Source: Bidens hawaiensis (Eukaryota; Streptophyta; Magnoliopsida; Asterales; Asteraceae). Taken from it: a DNA stretch of 64,000 nt. Both the position numbers and the translations under genes were made by a program. Shown here piece by piece: positions 33,570-44,791 of the stretch (the first letter of the stretch is position 1; each line of letters starts with the position of its first letter). The notes beneath the pieces are model-generated. The model had not been told where the DNA came from and made no database searches. It worked only from the letters and a program-made list of their open reading frames with translations. The DNA is taken from the NCBI GenBank assembly GCA_021521415.1, contig JAIQDT010001104.1:248001-312000 (forward strand), written 5' to 3'.

Positions 33570-35722
33570 TGTTGGTGCATTTTATAACTGTCGCTATGCA
33601 ATTCTGATCAGCGGAAACGAAGTACGAAGTTAGAACAACTTCACCATAGGCGAAGTTATAACAACTTCGCCTACTGGCCCAAGCCCAAGCCTGCGAAGTT
33701 GTTTTGTCTATATATATATGTGTCTTGTATAGGTTTGAGTATCCAGAAAATTAGAGTATTGTGTGTTCAGTTCAAGTAGCTAGAGAGAAACAGAGAGGCA
33801 GAGTCGTGTGGGACGGCCCGAGGTAGAGCTCACCTCGGGTCAGCCGTGTCTTTGTTTTTGTTCGTTTTGTAACATGGTTTGGTTATGATATAAAAGATCT
33901 GCAGATGTGTTTATCCCATTCATGTGTTTGTTCGTGTATGTGTTTGTGTGTAATTGTGTTCTTCGTCATCTACACCATTAAACGAGTCTAGGAGGATTCC
34001 GCACTCCTAGACCTCGTGCGGATCTCGTATCGATCGGCGACGCCCCGGGGGGACTTACAAGTGGTATCAGAGCCTTAGGCTTTTATGCTATGGTTCGAGA
34101 TATGCGTTTTGGTGTTTCTGGCACGTTTCTGATGCGTTTTTGGCCGAACTGCCGCCGCAGGCGAAGTTATGGGGTTCAGGCGAAGTTGTCGCTTAAATTT
34201 TAGGGTTTAGGCGAAGTTATGGACATGCGAAGTTATGGACAGGCGAAGTTATGGACAGGCGAAGTTAAGGAGGGGCGAAGTTGAGTTTTAGGCGAAGTTG
34301 ACTTTTAAGCGAAGTTGACTTTAGGCGAAGTTAAAAAAAAAAAAAAAAAAAATTGTTTGGAGTTTTCGTCTATATGGCCAGGTGTACACGATTATTGTGA
34401 GACCGAAGACGTTGTTCCGTCAACGAGTGAAACTTGTTATCTGTTGGTCTTACGTGTGAACAAATACGTGTCAACTCTGGATATGGAGTTGAGGTTGTGA
34501 ATGAGATATTGATTGAAACTGGATATTGACACATATTTGGGTGTTTGTGGGCAATGAAATAGTTGTTGTTTGAGGTTGACCAACTGAAGAAAGTCAAATT
34601 GAACTGAAGGTTTTTGTCATTACTGGATTGCGGTCAGAGCATATTATTTATGTTATTTTCAAGGCGTTCGAGAATTGGATCCTGAAACGTGATGCTTATT
34701 TATTAAAGTGAAAATTCTGGAACAAGTTGGATTTAATCGGGAATTAAAGTGTTTATGTTCTTGATCGTTATCCCTGGTGATTGAAGATGCTTCGGATTAA
34801 TTAATGGTCATGTGTGTTAGATTCTGTCAAGGTGGTTTTGTGATGAAATTGATCACTTGATGTTGAGTAGTTGAAGATTAAACCTTATCGTATGCCGACG
34901 TGTTGGTGAAGTTGTGGAGGGAGCCCAACTTCACTTGTTGTGAAGTCAGAAGGACTCACTTGATTGGTTGAGATGATCAATTAGGCACGGTGATGCATGC
35001 ATTTCAAAGACCTCAATCTATATAGTCGGAGAAGCTTACATTGAAGGGGAGATCTGATATGTAAGACGCTGGGTGATTGGTAGATTTGTGAAGCTACAAG
35101 ACAGTTTCAGACACGGCTGGTTGAAGAGCAAACAAAAGATCATCAGTTAAGAGGGAGTCTGTTGGTGCATGTTTTGTAACAGATGATCTTTTGTGTTTGT
35201 TAGAATTGAGAGCAACGGGTCAAAGGGGAGTCTGTTGGTGCATTTTGTGACCGTCGCTATGCAATTCTGATCAGTGGAAACGAAGTACGAAGTTAGAACA
35301 ACTTCACCATAGGCGAAGTTATAACAACTTCGCCTACTGGCCCAAGCCCAAGCCTGCGAAGTTGTTTTGTCTATATATATGTGTGTCTTGTTTAGGTTTG
35401 AGTATCCAGAAAATTAGAGTATTGTGTGTTCAGTTCAAGTAGCTAGAGAGAAACAGAGAGGCAGAGTCGTGTGGGACGGCCCGAGGTAGAGCTCACCTCG
35501 GGTCGGCCGTGTCTTTGTTTTTGTTCGTTTTGTAACATGGTTTGGTTATGATATAAAAGATCTGCAGATGTGTTTATCCCATTCATGTGTTTGTTCGTGT
35601 ATGTGTTTGTGTGTAATTGTGTTCTTCGTCTTCTACACCATTAAACGAGTCTAGGATGATTCCACACTCCTAGACCTCGTGCGGATCTCGTATCGATCGG
35701 CGATGCCCCGGGGGGACTTACA
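33570..35722 (+). mobile_element. Complete non-autonomous LTR element N1
   Basis: A 2153-bp element with 490-bp LTRs at 33570-34059 and 35233-35722. Target duplication GAAAC is exact (33565-33569, 35723-35727). The primer-binding site is TGGTATCAGAGCC (34062-34074) and the purine tract CAAAGGGGAGTC (35221-35232). The interior codes for nothing: it holds about ten copies of GCGAAGTT (34159-34333), an A-run, then sequence shared with N2. The LTRs differ at roughly a dozen positions by eye. Its size resembles TRIM/LARD-type elements, and it would need proteins in trans, plausibly from a C2-like element. Confidence 0.95.
33649..33671. other. GGCGAAGTT / AACTTCGCC hairpin in N1 LTR
   Basis: A perfect 9-bp inverted repeat with a 5-nt loop, the basic arrangement of the family's motif. 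An equivalent hairpin recurs in the second N1 LTR (about 35312-35334). Confidence 0.85.
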
Positions 35723-36403
35723 GAAACTGAGGTTAATAAGAGTGAAACGAGTAAGTCAAGTTCTAATGTCACTAGCTCTGTCTCTAGTTCTGTCTCGTCA
35801 AATTCAGATAAGTCGTCTGAATCGGATAAGATAGAAGAAAAGGTTGTGTTACTAAAACGAGGGGAGAACTATAGGCCTGATGAAAAGAAATCTTCCCTAA
35901 ATCCGTTCGTCCCACCATATGTGAGACAAACGGATAGTAACGCAACCTCGACATCTGCAACAACTTTTGAGACGAAAGTTCAAAACAACCAAAATAGTAC
36001 GAACAAAAGTTGTTTCAGATGCAATAGAGTATGACACTTTGTCGCTGATTGTCCTCTGAAACAGAGAAAATCGAGAAATATGAGGCCTCCTAAAACAGAG
36101 AATAAATCGAAAACTAATTATGATGCTGGTAAAAATGAGAACACACCAAATTCCAATCATTGGACAAATTCAAGATTTCAAAGAAATCAGTCTCGTTTTT
36201 TCCCGGTAAACTACCAAACCAACAATCATAATTCTGTTAATTCACGAAGGTTTGGATGGCCTCATAGCCAGTCATCTAGGGGTTTTCCTTACAGAACTTA
36301 TAGAAACTCTCCTCAAACTAACTTTGGGCAACCAAGATACTGGATGCCGGATAACAGACTTAATTAACCCAAGACCAGAAGGTCTTGGGTCTCCAGATTT
36401 TAA

Positions 36404-39400
36404 TCTGTATCTTTAATTGTGCAGGAACAGTCAAACAGGGCTGTAAACAATATGTGGGTTGTTGACAGTGGCTGTTCCCAGCACATGACTGGTAACAAGA
36501 AATTGTTACGTGACTAGAAATCTGTTCAAGGAGGAAGGGTTAGTTTCGCAGGGGAAAGTGGAGGAAGAATTAGTGGTATTGGGATTGTGACGAATGGAAG
36601 AATAAAGTTGGAAAAGGTGAATTTTGTGGAAGAGTTGAAGCATAACTTGTTGAGTGTATCTCAGATTTGTGATAAAGAATACACTGTTCATTTTACTAAA
36701 GATGAGGCACTCGTACTTTATCCTCGTTTCAAGATACCAGAGACGTGGGTTGTAATGAGAGCTCCAAGAGAGAAGAACACGTATGTGATGGATAAGAGAT
36801 CAACCGAGATAACAACATAAGAATCATGACTCCTGCCAAAAGCAACAGAATCTGAGTCAGATTGTGGCACAGAAGAATGGGTCATATACATCTTCGTAAG
36901 ATGAACAACATAGTGAAAAATGGGTTGGTACTAGGGGTTCCTTTGAAGAATTTCAATTTTGAAGACCAGTGTGTTTCATGCAAGAAAGGAAAACAGCACA
37001 AGAAACCTCATCACTCCAAGAAGGTTAACTTAATTGTTAGCACCTTGGACCTACTTCACATGGATCTCTTTGGTCCTGTGAATGTAAAGAGTCTAGGAGG
37101 AACTTCATATTGTTTGGTGGTCACCGATGATTACTCTCGATACTCTTGGGTCTATTTTCTGAAGGCAAAAGATGAGACAGTTCAGTTGGTAATTAACTTG
37201 ATTACCAAGGTGGAAAATATTGTTGGGAGAAAGGTTAAGTACATCAGGAGTGATAATGGTACAGAGTTCAAGAACTATCAGATGGAGATGTTCTGCTTAC
37301 GGAAAGGGATAGAGCATCAGTACAGCGCCCCATATACTCCGAAACAAAATGGAGTAGCTGAGAGGAAGAATAGAACACTAATTGAAGGCGCCAGGACCAT
37401 GCTGGCAGATGCTAAACTTCCCGTGGTGTTCTGGGCTGAGCCTCTTGCTACAGCCTGTTATATCCTTAATCGTGTTTTAACTGTTAAAAGATTAAGTAAA
37501 ACATGTTATGAACTTATGCATGGTATAAAGCCTAACTTGAAGGGTCTTGAACCTTTCGGGTCCCCATGTTCGATATTAAAGACTAACTCTAAATTTGGTG
37601 AGAAAGCTGACGAAGGTATCTTAGTTGGCTATGTTATTGGGACTCCCAATAGAAGAGTCTTTAATCTATCAAACAACAAGGTTGAGGTGGTCTGTAACAC
37701 TGACATTACTAGTTACAAATCACCAAGGCCTAGCATGGGACCGGCAGAGGATTTCGACTATGATAAGCTATTCAAATCTTTTAATGTGCCTTACTTGGAT
37801 TTTGCAGACATTGATGAGAAAATGGCGTCACAGATACTGTACGACGAGGAGGAGACCATTATGCAACGTCCACAATATGATGTAAATCAACCAACCTCGT
37901 CAAATGCAGTCGAAACTCATGCTATCTCGAATGAAGATGAATTTTACAATCCATTTCACACTCAACCTCAGTCTCACACTGATGAACTTGCCTCAAATCT
38001 TGAGATTGATCTGGAAGTCGTTCCGGTCCAGTCCACCAAAATTCACAAGAATCATCCTTTGGAAAATGTGATCGGTAATCCTTCATATGGGGTACGTACT
38101 AGAAGAAGTTTGGATGATCATACATGTTTTTATGCAAGCATTAAAGACACGGGTATTTTAAATGAATGCTTGTACACCTGCTTCATCAGCCAGATTGAAC
38201 CAAAGAATTATCAAATGACACTGAAGGATAACTCGTGGGTTGAAGCCATGCAGGAAGAACTGGCACAGTTTGAGAAGATGGAAGTATGGCAATTAGTTGA
38301 AAAACCGCAATAAGTGAACGCTATCGGTACAAAGTGGGGTTTTAAGTGCAAGAGAGATGAGAAGGGGATAATCATACGCAACAAGGCAAGATTAGTGGTG
38401 AAAGGGTTTAATCAGCAGGAAGGAATCGATTACAACGAAGTGTTTGCTCCTATGGCAAGATTGGAGGCAATTCAACTGTTTCTGGCATTTGCTGCACACA
38501 AAGAGATGAAAGTGTTCCAATTAGATGTGAAAGTGCCTTTCTTAATGGTAAAGTCGATGAGGTGGTGTATGTTGAACAACCTCCGGGTTTTCCTGACCCA
38601 GATTTTCCTAATCATGTGTACAAACTGAGCAAAGCATTGTATGGGTTACATCAGGCTCCTCGTGCCTGGTACGCAACATTGCCAGACTACTTGCTAGAGA
38701 ATGGGTTCGAGAGAGGAAAGATTGATAGTACGCTGTTTGTCAAGAGAAAAGGGGGAGATTTTCTACTCCTTCAGGTTTATGTGGACGACATCATTTTTGC
38801 TGCCTCAAGAGTTACTATGTGTCAGGAATTTGAAGCGGTCATGAAGAAGAGGTTTGAGATGAGCGCCATGGGTGAATTAACTTTCTTTTTGGGATTGCGG
38901 GTAGATCAAAAGAAAGATGACATGTTTATTCATCAAACAAAATATGTTCATGATGTGCTCAAACGGTTCAAGATGGATGATAGTACCCCATTTGACACTC
39001 CAATCTGCGTCAACCACAAACTGGGTGCTGATTCCGATAGTGATGAAGATGTGGATCCCACTCAATATCGGGCAATCATAGGTTCTTTAATGTATCTAAC
39101 CGCATCTAGACCTGACTTTATGTTTGCAGTTTGTCTTTGTGCTCGTTTTCAGGCAAACCCGAAGGAATCTCACATGAAGGGAGTGAAGAGAATCTTGCGG
39201 TATCTCAAAGGAAAGCCCAAGTTGGGAATTTGGTACACGAAAGGGGGAGAACTGGATTTGATAGCTTACACAGATTCTGACTATGGAGGTCGCAATCAGA
39301 ACAGGAAGTCCACAACCGGTGGATGTCAGTTTCTTGGAGGAAGATTGGTGTCATGGCAGTGCAAGAAGCAGACCTCAGTAGCCATTTCCACCTGCGAAGC

Positions 39401-39725
39401 AGAGTACATGGCAGCATCAAACTGCTGCTCCCAGGTTTTATGGATACAACAGCAATTGAGCGATTATGGTCTGAATTTCAATCAAACTCCTATTTGCATT
39501 GATAACACTGCTGCAATCTCAGTAACTAACAATCCCGTTAAACACAGTAAAATTAAACATATTGACATTCGTCATCATTTTATACGGGATTTTGCTGAGA
39601 AGAAATTAATTGTGCTTGAAAAGGTTGATTCACTGGATAATTTTTCCGATATTTTTACTAAAGCGTTTGACCGATCCCGTTTTCAAAATCTTGTTGAACT
39701 TAATGGGATGATCAATCCCGAGTAA
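36404..39725 (+). pseudogene. C1 pol (protease, integrase, RT, RNase H)
   Basis: The protease motif [16 protein letters not shown] is near 36452. Integrase (open 36862-38313) has the zinc-binding [15 protein letters not shown]...CVSCKKGKQ region, [20 protein letters not shown] and [19 protein letters not shown] (the D, D, E positions). Reverse transcriptase follows a TAA at 38311-38313 that replaces a Lys codon of C2. A single-base loss near 38530 (GTGAAAGTGCC against GTGAAGAGTGCG in C2) shifts the frame, and the RT continues at 38562-39725 with [28 protein letters not shown] and [14 protein letters not shown]. The stop at 39723-39725 lines up with that of C2. Several earlier stops (36515 region, 36820 region) confirm decay. 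Confidence 0.93.
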
Positions 39726-41030
39726 CCTTGTTTTCAGTTTTTTATATAAAAAAAATCACTATCGCTTAAAATTATGTCGGTTGTTCAAGTTTGAAGGACA
39801 TATCCTAGGATATGTTTGGTCCTTACTTCTACGTGTAGATTATAAGGATAGCCATTAACCAGATGACTGATAGTGACCGGGGCGGTTTATGATGATTTTT
39901 GGTTCTTTCGCTTAAAATTAGTCGTTCAGACTTAGTTAGAAGGACACATACTTGTATGTGGTCGGTCCGGCTGATCCATTAGATCTTCAGGATAGCCATT
40001 TACCTGAAGACTTTGACTTGATCGGGGTGTTAGAATTTAAAATTTTTTTGGGGGAGATGATATAATTTTTCAAGTCTATAACTTCGTAAGAAGTTTCAAT
40101 ACGCTGTTTAAAAGAAAATTGATCCAACCTTGGAAAGTGATAGAAAACTGATTTTGTGTGCTTAACTGGTGAAGTTATTAGGCCTAAAAGACTCTAGAAC
40201 AGTCATTGTATGTTATGGTAGCTTTCTATGGTACGTAAAAGTAGAAGTGATACAAACTAAATCTTCTCGATTTAATGTGGAGAATCATTTTGAGTTGTGC
40301 ATGTCTCCATATACATCTTTTCGAATGATAGGCAGAAAAGTGATTACCCAGTCATACACGAGCCCGTAAGTGTTCTGATTCCCGCGAAGATAGTGTCAAG
40401 TACCTGCAGTGATCCAGATTCGGGACTTGCAGTTGTGTCTTCAATTTGCAATTGTATTAAAAAAAACCAAGTTATTAAAATTAAGCCTTCTGAAGCTTAT
40501 GTTGTTACGAATATCTAGAAAGAGGCTGGAAAGAATGTTCAAGTATAACATAAAACGGGAAGAAGACTCCAAAGATAGATGTGTGCTCATTGTTTAATCA
40601 GACACTACGGGTCGAAGTCAACTCGGGGTGACTTGGGGAAAGCCAAATACGCTTTGAGAATAGATAGGAGGCATCACAATCTCTTATGTGATGTCCATCT
40701 AAATTTTAAGCTTAATTGAACCTAATCCGTATCACAGAAACGATGAAAACCATACTAAGTTTTATACCTGCCTACAACCTGCTTCTTTATGTCGTAATAC
40801 CGCTGAACATGGATCTGAGTGACAACCACTTAATTAGTATGATTCCTGTTCGGATCTTTTCTAAAACATGCAGGTTCTCGTCAAGACTGAAATTTGATCC
40901 CGTTTATTCTATTAATCAATTTTTTGTTATGTATTTCGTATTATGGTTTAAATTCTAAACCTTGGTTACTTGGCTCTTTGATCGTTAAGTTTTAATCTGC
41001 ACGTTTCAGTTAACTACTCCGGAGATAGTT
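39726..41030 (+). other. C1 pol-ORF3 spacer, conserved with C2
   Basis: Non-coding but closely alignable with 50759-52020 of C2. It contains two related units of about 165 bp, each with GAAGGACA, a hairpin and a GATAGCCATT(A/T)ACC tail. The hairpins are CATATC-CTAG-GATATG (39799-39814) and CACATA-CTTG-TATGTG (39945-39960). A later shared block, CTACGGGTCGAAGTCAACTC and GATAGGAGGCATC, lies at about 40605-40675. Confidence 0.75.
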
Positions 41031-41033
41031 TTA

Positions 41034-42453
41034 TTGCCACATCCTACTCTTACTCCATCGGAGGTTGTTGCAAGATTTATTGAGTCGACGTTGGTTGCTA
41101 CTGCGGGGTTACCTGTCTCAATACCACCCGCGGTTACTTTTCCGCCTACCTCTGATATTACAGCTAGTTTGGGAATTCCTCCACCGTATGCTCAAGATGT
41201 TTCTCACATGCGGTTTGATTTTGATGCTACTTTGTCTGACTCCGAGAGAATTGCGACTCTTAAACGGGTAGTTGCTGAGCAGTCAAGAATCAATCTCATC
41301 CAGACTCAAGCTATTTAGCGACTTGTGGCAGAAAGTCAGATCCAATCGTCCCTCCTTGTTGAACACGGTAAACTATTTGATGCTCTAAAACAGTTCTTAG
41401 CATCTCAGGGGGAGACGAGCTGCAAGGGTGATGAGTTGAGAACCAAGAAGAGGCAAGACAGAGACGATGATCCCAATGCATCGGAAGGTGCAGGTGGTGA
41501 GTTGTCAAGAACTGAAAAACCTCTTGGGACTTCCACATCTCAGGGGGAGTCTACTGGTACATCAGGTGGTACAGGTGGTGAAAATGTGGTGGTTGTTGAT
41601 GATGAGGAAGTGCTGGGAAAGGATGATGAGTTAGTCGATGATGTGTTGATGATGGAGTAGAGCACGATATTCCAAATGTTGAAACGGTGAACTTGAGCCA
41701 AGATACAAATGTGTCAGATGAGTCCGAATGGGAAGAACAGCCGAGATGGAAAGAAGGCTGTGCTCAGTGGTTTGTCAAAACAAAGAAGCCTGCGGTACCG
41801 ACAATGTTTAAGAAGAATTACAGTATCAAGGGCTACGCTGAGTCGAAGAAAGGTATTATTTGCTGGTTGTATGAAGAAAAGTTAAAGTTGTTTGTGATTA
41901 AGCGTTATGATGGGATTCAGTACTTTAAAAAGGCCTTGAGATCACTCAACACCTTGCCTGAGTGCGAGGTGAAAGACTTGGCTCAGTTGAGATTGATTAA
42001 CAGGAGCGATGATGACTTCGCGAGGTGGGTTGGAAGGATTGTGTGGAAAGAGAGTGTCAAGGAGAAAAAGTTTGAGTTATTGAAGCCTCAAAAAGGAAAA
42101 TTGGTTGAAGATAAGGAACGGGGAATGAGGGCTGATGGCAAGCCTTGGATGGTGATGAAGTACAAGCCATTCGGTGTTTAAAAGAGGTGCCGATGAAGAT
42201 GATGCCCAAAGACGTGTTAAAGAATCTCAAGTGGTGGTATGTTGACTGTCAGACAGCTGAAGCTGTTATGGAAGATGAGGATGAACAGGAGATTATGAGA
42301 GTGTATGATCCCATGCACTTGGTAAATTTGTCTCAAGCTGATTTGCAGGTAGTGAACGATAAGAAGATATTCTACATTCCTGCGTGGAAAGATGAAGCCA
42401 AGAAGTACAAGAGGGTGGTCTCTGTCTGTGTAAGGCAGGGAGTACATGCTTGA
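41034..42453 (+). pseudogene. C1 ORF3 (unknown), 3' half only
   Basis: Corresponds to the second half of the extra ORF of C2. Pieces: 41034-41318 (EVVARFIESTLVATAGLPVS...RIATLKRVVAEQSRINLIQT), 41325-41660 (Glu/Asp-rich, KRQDRDDDPNASEGAGGE), 41687-42181 and 42145-42453. The last two hold the conserved domain (WEEQPRWKEGCAQWFVKTKK...ICWLYEEKLKLFVIKRYDGIQYF...LNTLPECEVKDLA; then LKWWYVDCQTAEAVMEDEDE and VYDPMHLVNLSQADLQV). One TAG (41316-41318) and frame changes separate them. I do not recognise the domain from any family with known function. Confidence 0.7.
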
Positions 42454-42532
42454 AGACGAGTGGCACGAGATTTTTGGATTACAAGACACGAGAAAGAAGA
42501 TAGAGATATGAAGCTACTGCCAAGGGGGAGTA

Positions 42533-42924
42533 TGTTGGTGCATGATGTCAGTAGCTCAGTATCTTGTGGTTTGTCTGTGTCTGTAATCGTTTAGTTTGTT
42601 TGTTTCGTGTCGAATTCTATTGATTTTGTATGTTCGCTGATGTTATAGGCGAACTTGGGTTATTAGCGAAGTTATGACAACTTCGCCTAGCATGTTAGGC
42701 AAAGTTGTCGAGGTGTATATATACCTCAACTTCGGGTATTTTGGAAAAACTTTTTCGAAACAACGTGTTTTGGTGATCTTGTGTATCACGTGACGGCTAT
42801 TGCAATATATCAAGTTTACAGTATTATCTTGTTTGTTTTACCTATATCTTCAACGTACTATTTGTCTCGCACTCGTATCGTATTACGAGGGGATTCCGCA
42901 CCCTCGTGTTACGAGATATCCTGT
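42533..42924 (+). repeat. C1 3' LTR, truncated at junction with N-type DNA
   Basis: A purine tract CAAGGGGGAGTA (42521-42532) is followed by TGTTGGTGCATGATGTCAG, matching the C2 LTR through ACGAGATATC (42920). The last 25 bp or so of a C2-type LTR are missing. From 42925 (TGTTGGTGCATGTTTTGTAA) the sequence is instead the 3' end of an N-type interior. Confidence 0.85.
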
Positions 42925-43579
42925 TGTTGGTGCATGTTTTGTAACAGAAGATCTTTTGTGTTTGTTAGAATTGAGAGCAACGGTCAAAGGGGAGTCTGTT
43001 GGTGCATTTTGTGACCGTCACTATGCAATTCTAACCAGCGGAGATGAAGTGGTGAAGTTAGAACAACTTCACCATATGCGAAGTTAGAACAACTTCGCCA
43101 TTGGCGAAGTTAGGATAACTTCTCCTACAGGCCCAAGCCCAAGCCCGCGAAGTTGGTTTGTCAATATATATGTGTGTCTTGTTTAGGGTTTAGTATCCAG
43201 AAAAAGAGAGTGTGTTTTGTGTAGCTGTCATTGTCTAGAGAGAAACAGATAGAGAGTGTCGTGTGGGCAGACCCGAGGTAGAGCTCACCTCGAGTCGGCC
43301 GTGTTTTTTGTTTTGTTCGGTATGTAACATGGTTTGGTTATTATATAAAGGATCTGCAGATTCGTTTTATCCCATTCGTGTATTTGTTTGTGTGTAATCG
43401 TGTTCTTCGTCTCCAACACCATAAGCGAGTCTAGGAGGATTCCGCACTCCTAGACATCGTGCGGATCTCGTATCGATCAGCGACACCCCGGGGGACTTAC
43501 AAGTGCTATCAGAGCCTTAGGCTCTTATTCTATGGTTCGAGATCTGCGTTTTGGTGTTTCTGGCTCGTTTCTGATATGT

Positions 43580-43840
43580 TTTTGGATGAACAGCCGTTTT
43601 GGCGAAGTTATCGATCGATTTTTAGGGTTTTGGCGAAGTTAAGGTTTTGGCAAAGTTATTGGCTGGCGAAGTTATCCAGTGGTGAAGTTATGGGCTGGTG
43701 AACTTATCAGCTGGTGAAGTTATTAGCTGGTGAAGTTAACAGGTGGTGAAGTTATCAGCTGGTGAAGTTAAAGAGAGGTGAAGTTAAAAGGTGAAGTTAT
43801 TTGGCGAAGTTGACTTTTTGGCGAAGTTGACTTTTGGCAA
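43580..43840 (+). repeat. Tandem GCGAAGTT / GTGAAGTT array in N2 interior
   Basis: About fifteen units of 12-20 bp carrying GGCGAAGTT, GGTGAAGTT or GGCAAAGTT, typically followed by AT. The C-to-T variant GGTGAAGTT is grouped at about 43680-43800, between copies that keep GGCGAAGTT. Confidence 0.9.
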
Positions 43841-43868
43841 AAAAATTAAAAAAGAAAATATTTGATTG

Positions 43869-44280
43869 TGTTGGTACATGATGTCAGTAGTTCAGTGTCA
43901 AGTGTCTGTAATCGAGTTTGTTAGATTTGTGTTTTTGTATGTAAGCGAAGTTAGCTCACAAGTTCGCTGATACAGGCGAACTTGTGAACTAAGCGAAGTT
44001 AGGGACAACTTCGCCTGAACATGCCAGGCGAAGTTGTCTCCTTTATAATCAGCTAGGTTACGGCAGTATTGAAAACAATCAGTTATTCGAGTTTACGAGT
44101 CAGAGAGTTTGTGTAATCAGTGATCATTGTATCACGTGTTTCCGGTTGCAATACAACGTGTTTGTGTTTATTGTAACGTATGTTTAATCGTATCGTCTTC
44201 TACACTCGTAACGTCTTACGTAGGGATTCCGCACCTACGTAGAACGAGATATCTCGTGTAGATCCGGCTGGGAACCTACA
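43869..44280 (+). repeat. C2 5' LTR
   Basis: TGTTGGTACATGATGTCAG...GGGAACCTACA. It has paired motifs AGCGAAGTTAG / AACTTCGCCT and CACAAGTTCGCTGA / AGGCGAACTTGTG at 43940-44040. No strong TATA; the closest is CTTTATAATC at about 44041. Confidence 0.95.
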
Positions 44281-44791
44281 ATTGGTATCAAAGCATTTGC
44301 TCGTGATTGTGGTTCGGGGATTATCACGCGGGTGTAGAAATCGTTCCGTTCGACTATTCGCGGGACGTGTTTATCGAGTTTTTGTGTTATACTCACCTCC
44401 TACCATCATAAACAACCCATTACACCTTCACAAACCTCGTAAAATCCAGAAATCAAACCTGCAAAAACTTCGTGTTCATCAGGCGAAGTTGCCGTCACTG
44501 TTCGTAGGATTTCGGCGAAGATATAAGGTTAAGCGAAGTTATCCACAACTTCGCCTACCTTCTCAAGTTCGCTTATCTCAAGCGAATTTACCCACAACTT
44601 CGCCTACCTCACAAGTTCGCTTACCTTAAGCGAAGTTATACACAACTTCGCCGAATCAGGCGAATTTAACAAGGAGAGCGAAGTTCAGAATCAGCGAAGT
44701 TCAGACTTAAGCGAAGTTATCCACAACTTCGCCTACAGTACTGTTAAAATAAAAATTTTTATTTTTCGGGTTTCTTTGTGTTTTGTGAAAG
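44281..44791 (+). promoter_or_regulatory. C2 leader with GCGAAGTT/AACTTCGC array
   Basis: The primer-binding site is at 44282-44294. Between 44480 and 44740 the leader carries repeated GCGAAGTT, AACTTCGCC and GCGAATTTA units in both orientations, many as facing pairs able to fold into hairpins, for example AAGCGAAGTTATCCAC and its AACTTCGCCTAC partner. It ends 50 bp before the gag ATG (44792). Confidence 0.85.

Larger units (their letters stand above)
33344..36403 (+). pseudogene. C1 gag 3' half, interrupted by N1
   Basis: 33344-33569 encodes the end of the gag coiled coil and the PPPYNNNYTYDPSNQQSENVEI tract (broken by a few changes). After N1, 35723-36403 continues with Ser-rich sequence, PFVPPYVRQTDSNAT and a second zinc knuckle CFRCNRV-stop-HFVADC, in which a TGA replaces a codon. 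It ends with the SRRFGWPHSQSSRGF basic region. The frame then reaches AGA TTT TAA at 36395-36403, the same gag-terminal stop as in C2. A frameshift near 36360 and several stops make it non-functional. Confidence 0.85.
33344..42924 (+). mobile_element. Maximus/SIRE-like copia element C1, 5'-truncated
   Basis: Homologous to C2 from its gag coiled-coil region (AAAGTGGTGGAACTGAA at 33343, compare 46578) through pol, the pol-ORF3 spacer, the ORF3 3' half and part of the 3' LTR (42533-42920). The 5' LTR and first half of gag are missing. N1 interrupts gag (33570-35722). About 2.2 kb present in C2 (roughly 52030-54220, including the ORF3 N-terminal half) is absent at about 41010. Confidence 0.88.

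Noticed and set aside
43580..44740. CRISPR-like array of short repeats
   Set aside because: The repeats are 8-9 bp, in both orientations, with irregular spacing, no constant-length spacers and no cas genes; the DNA is plant nuclear.
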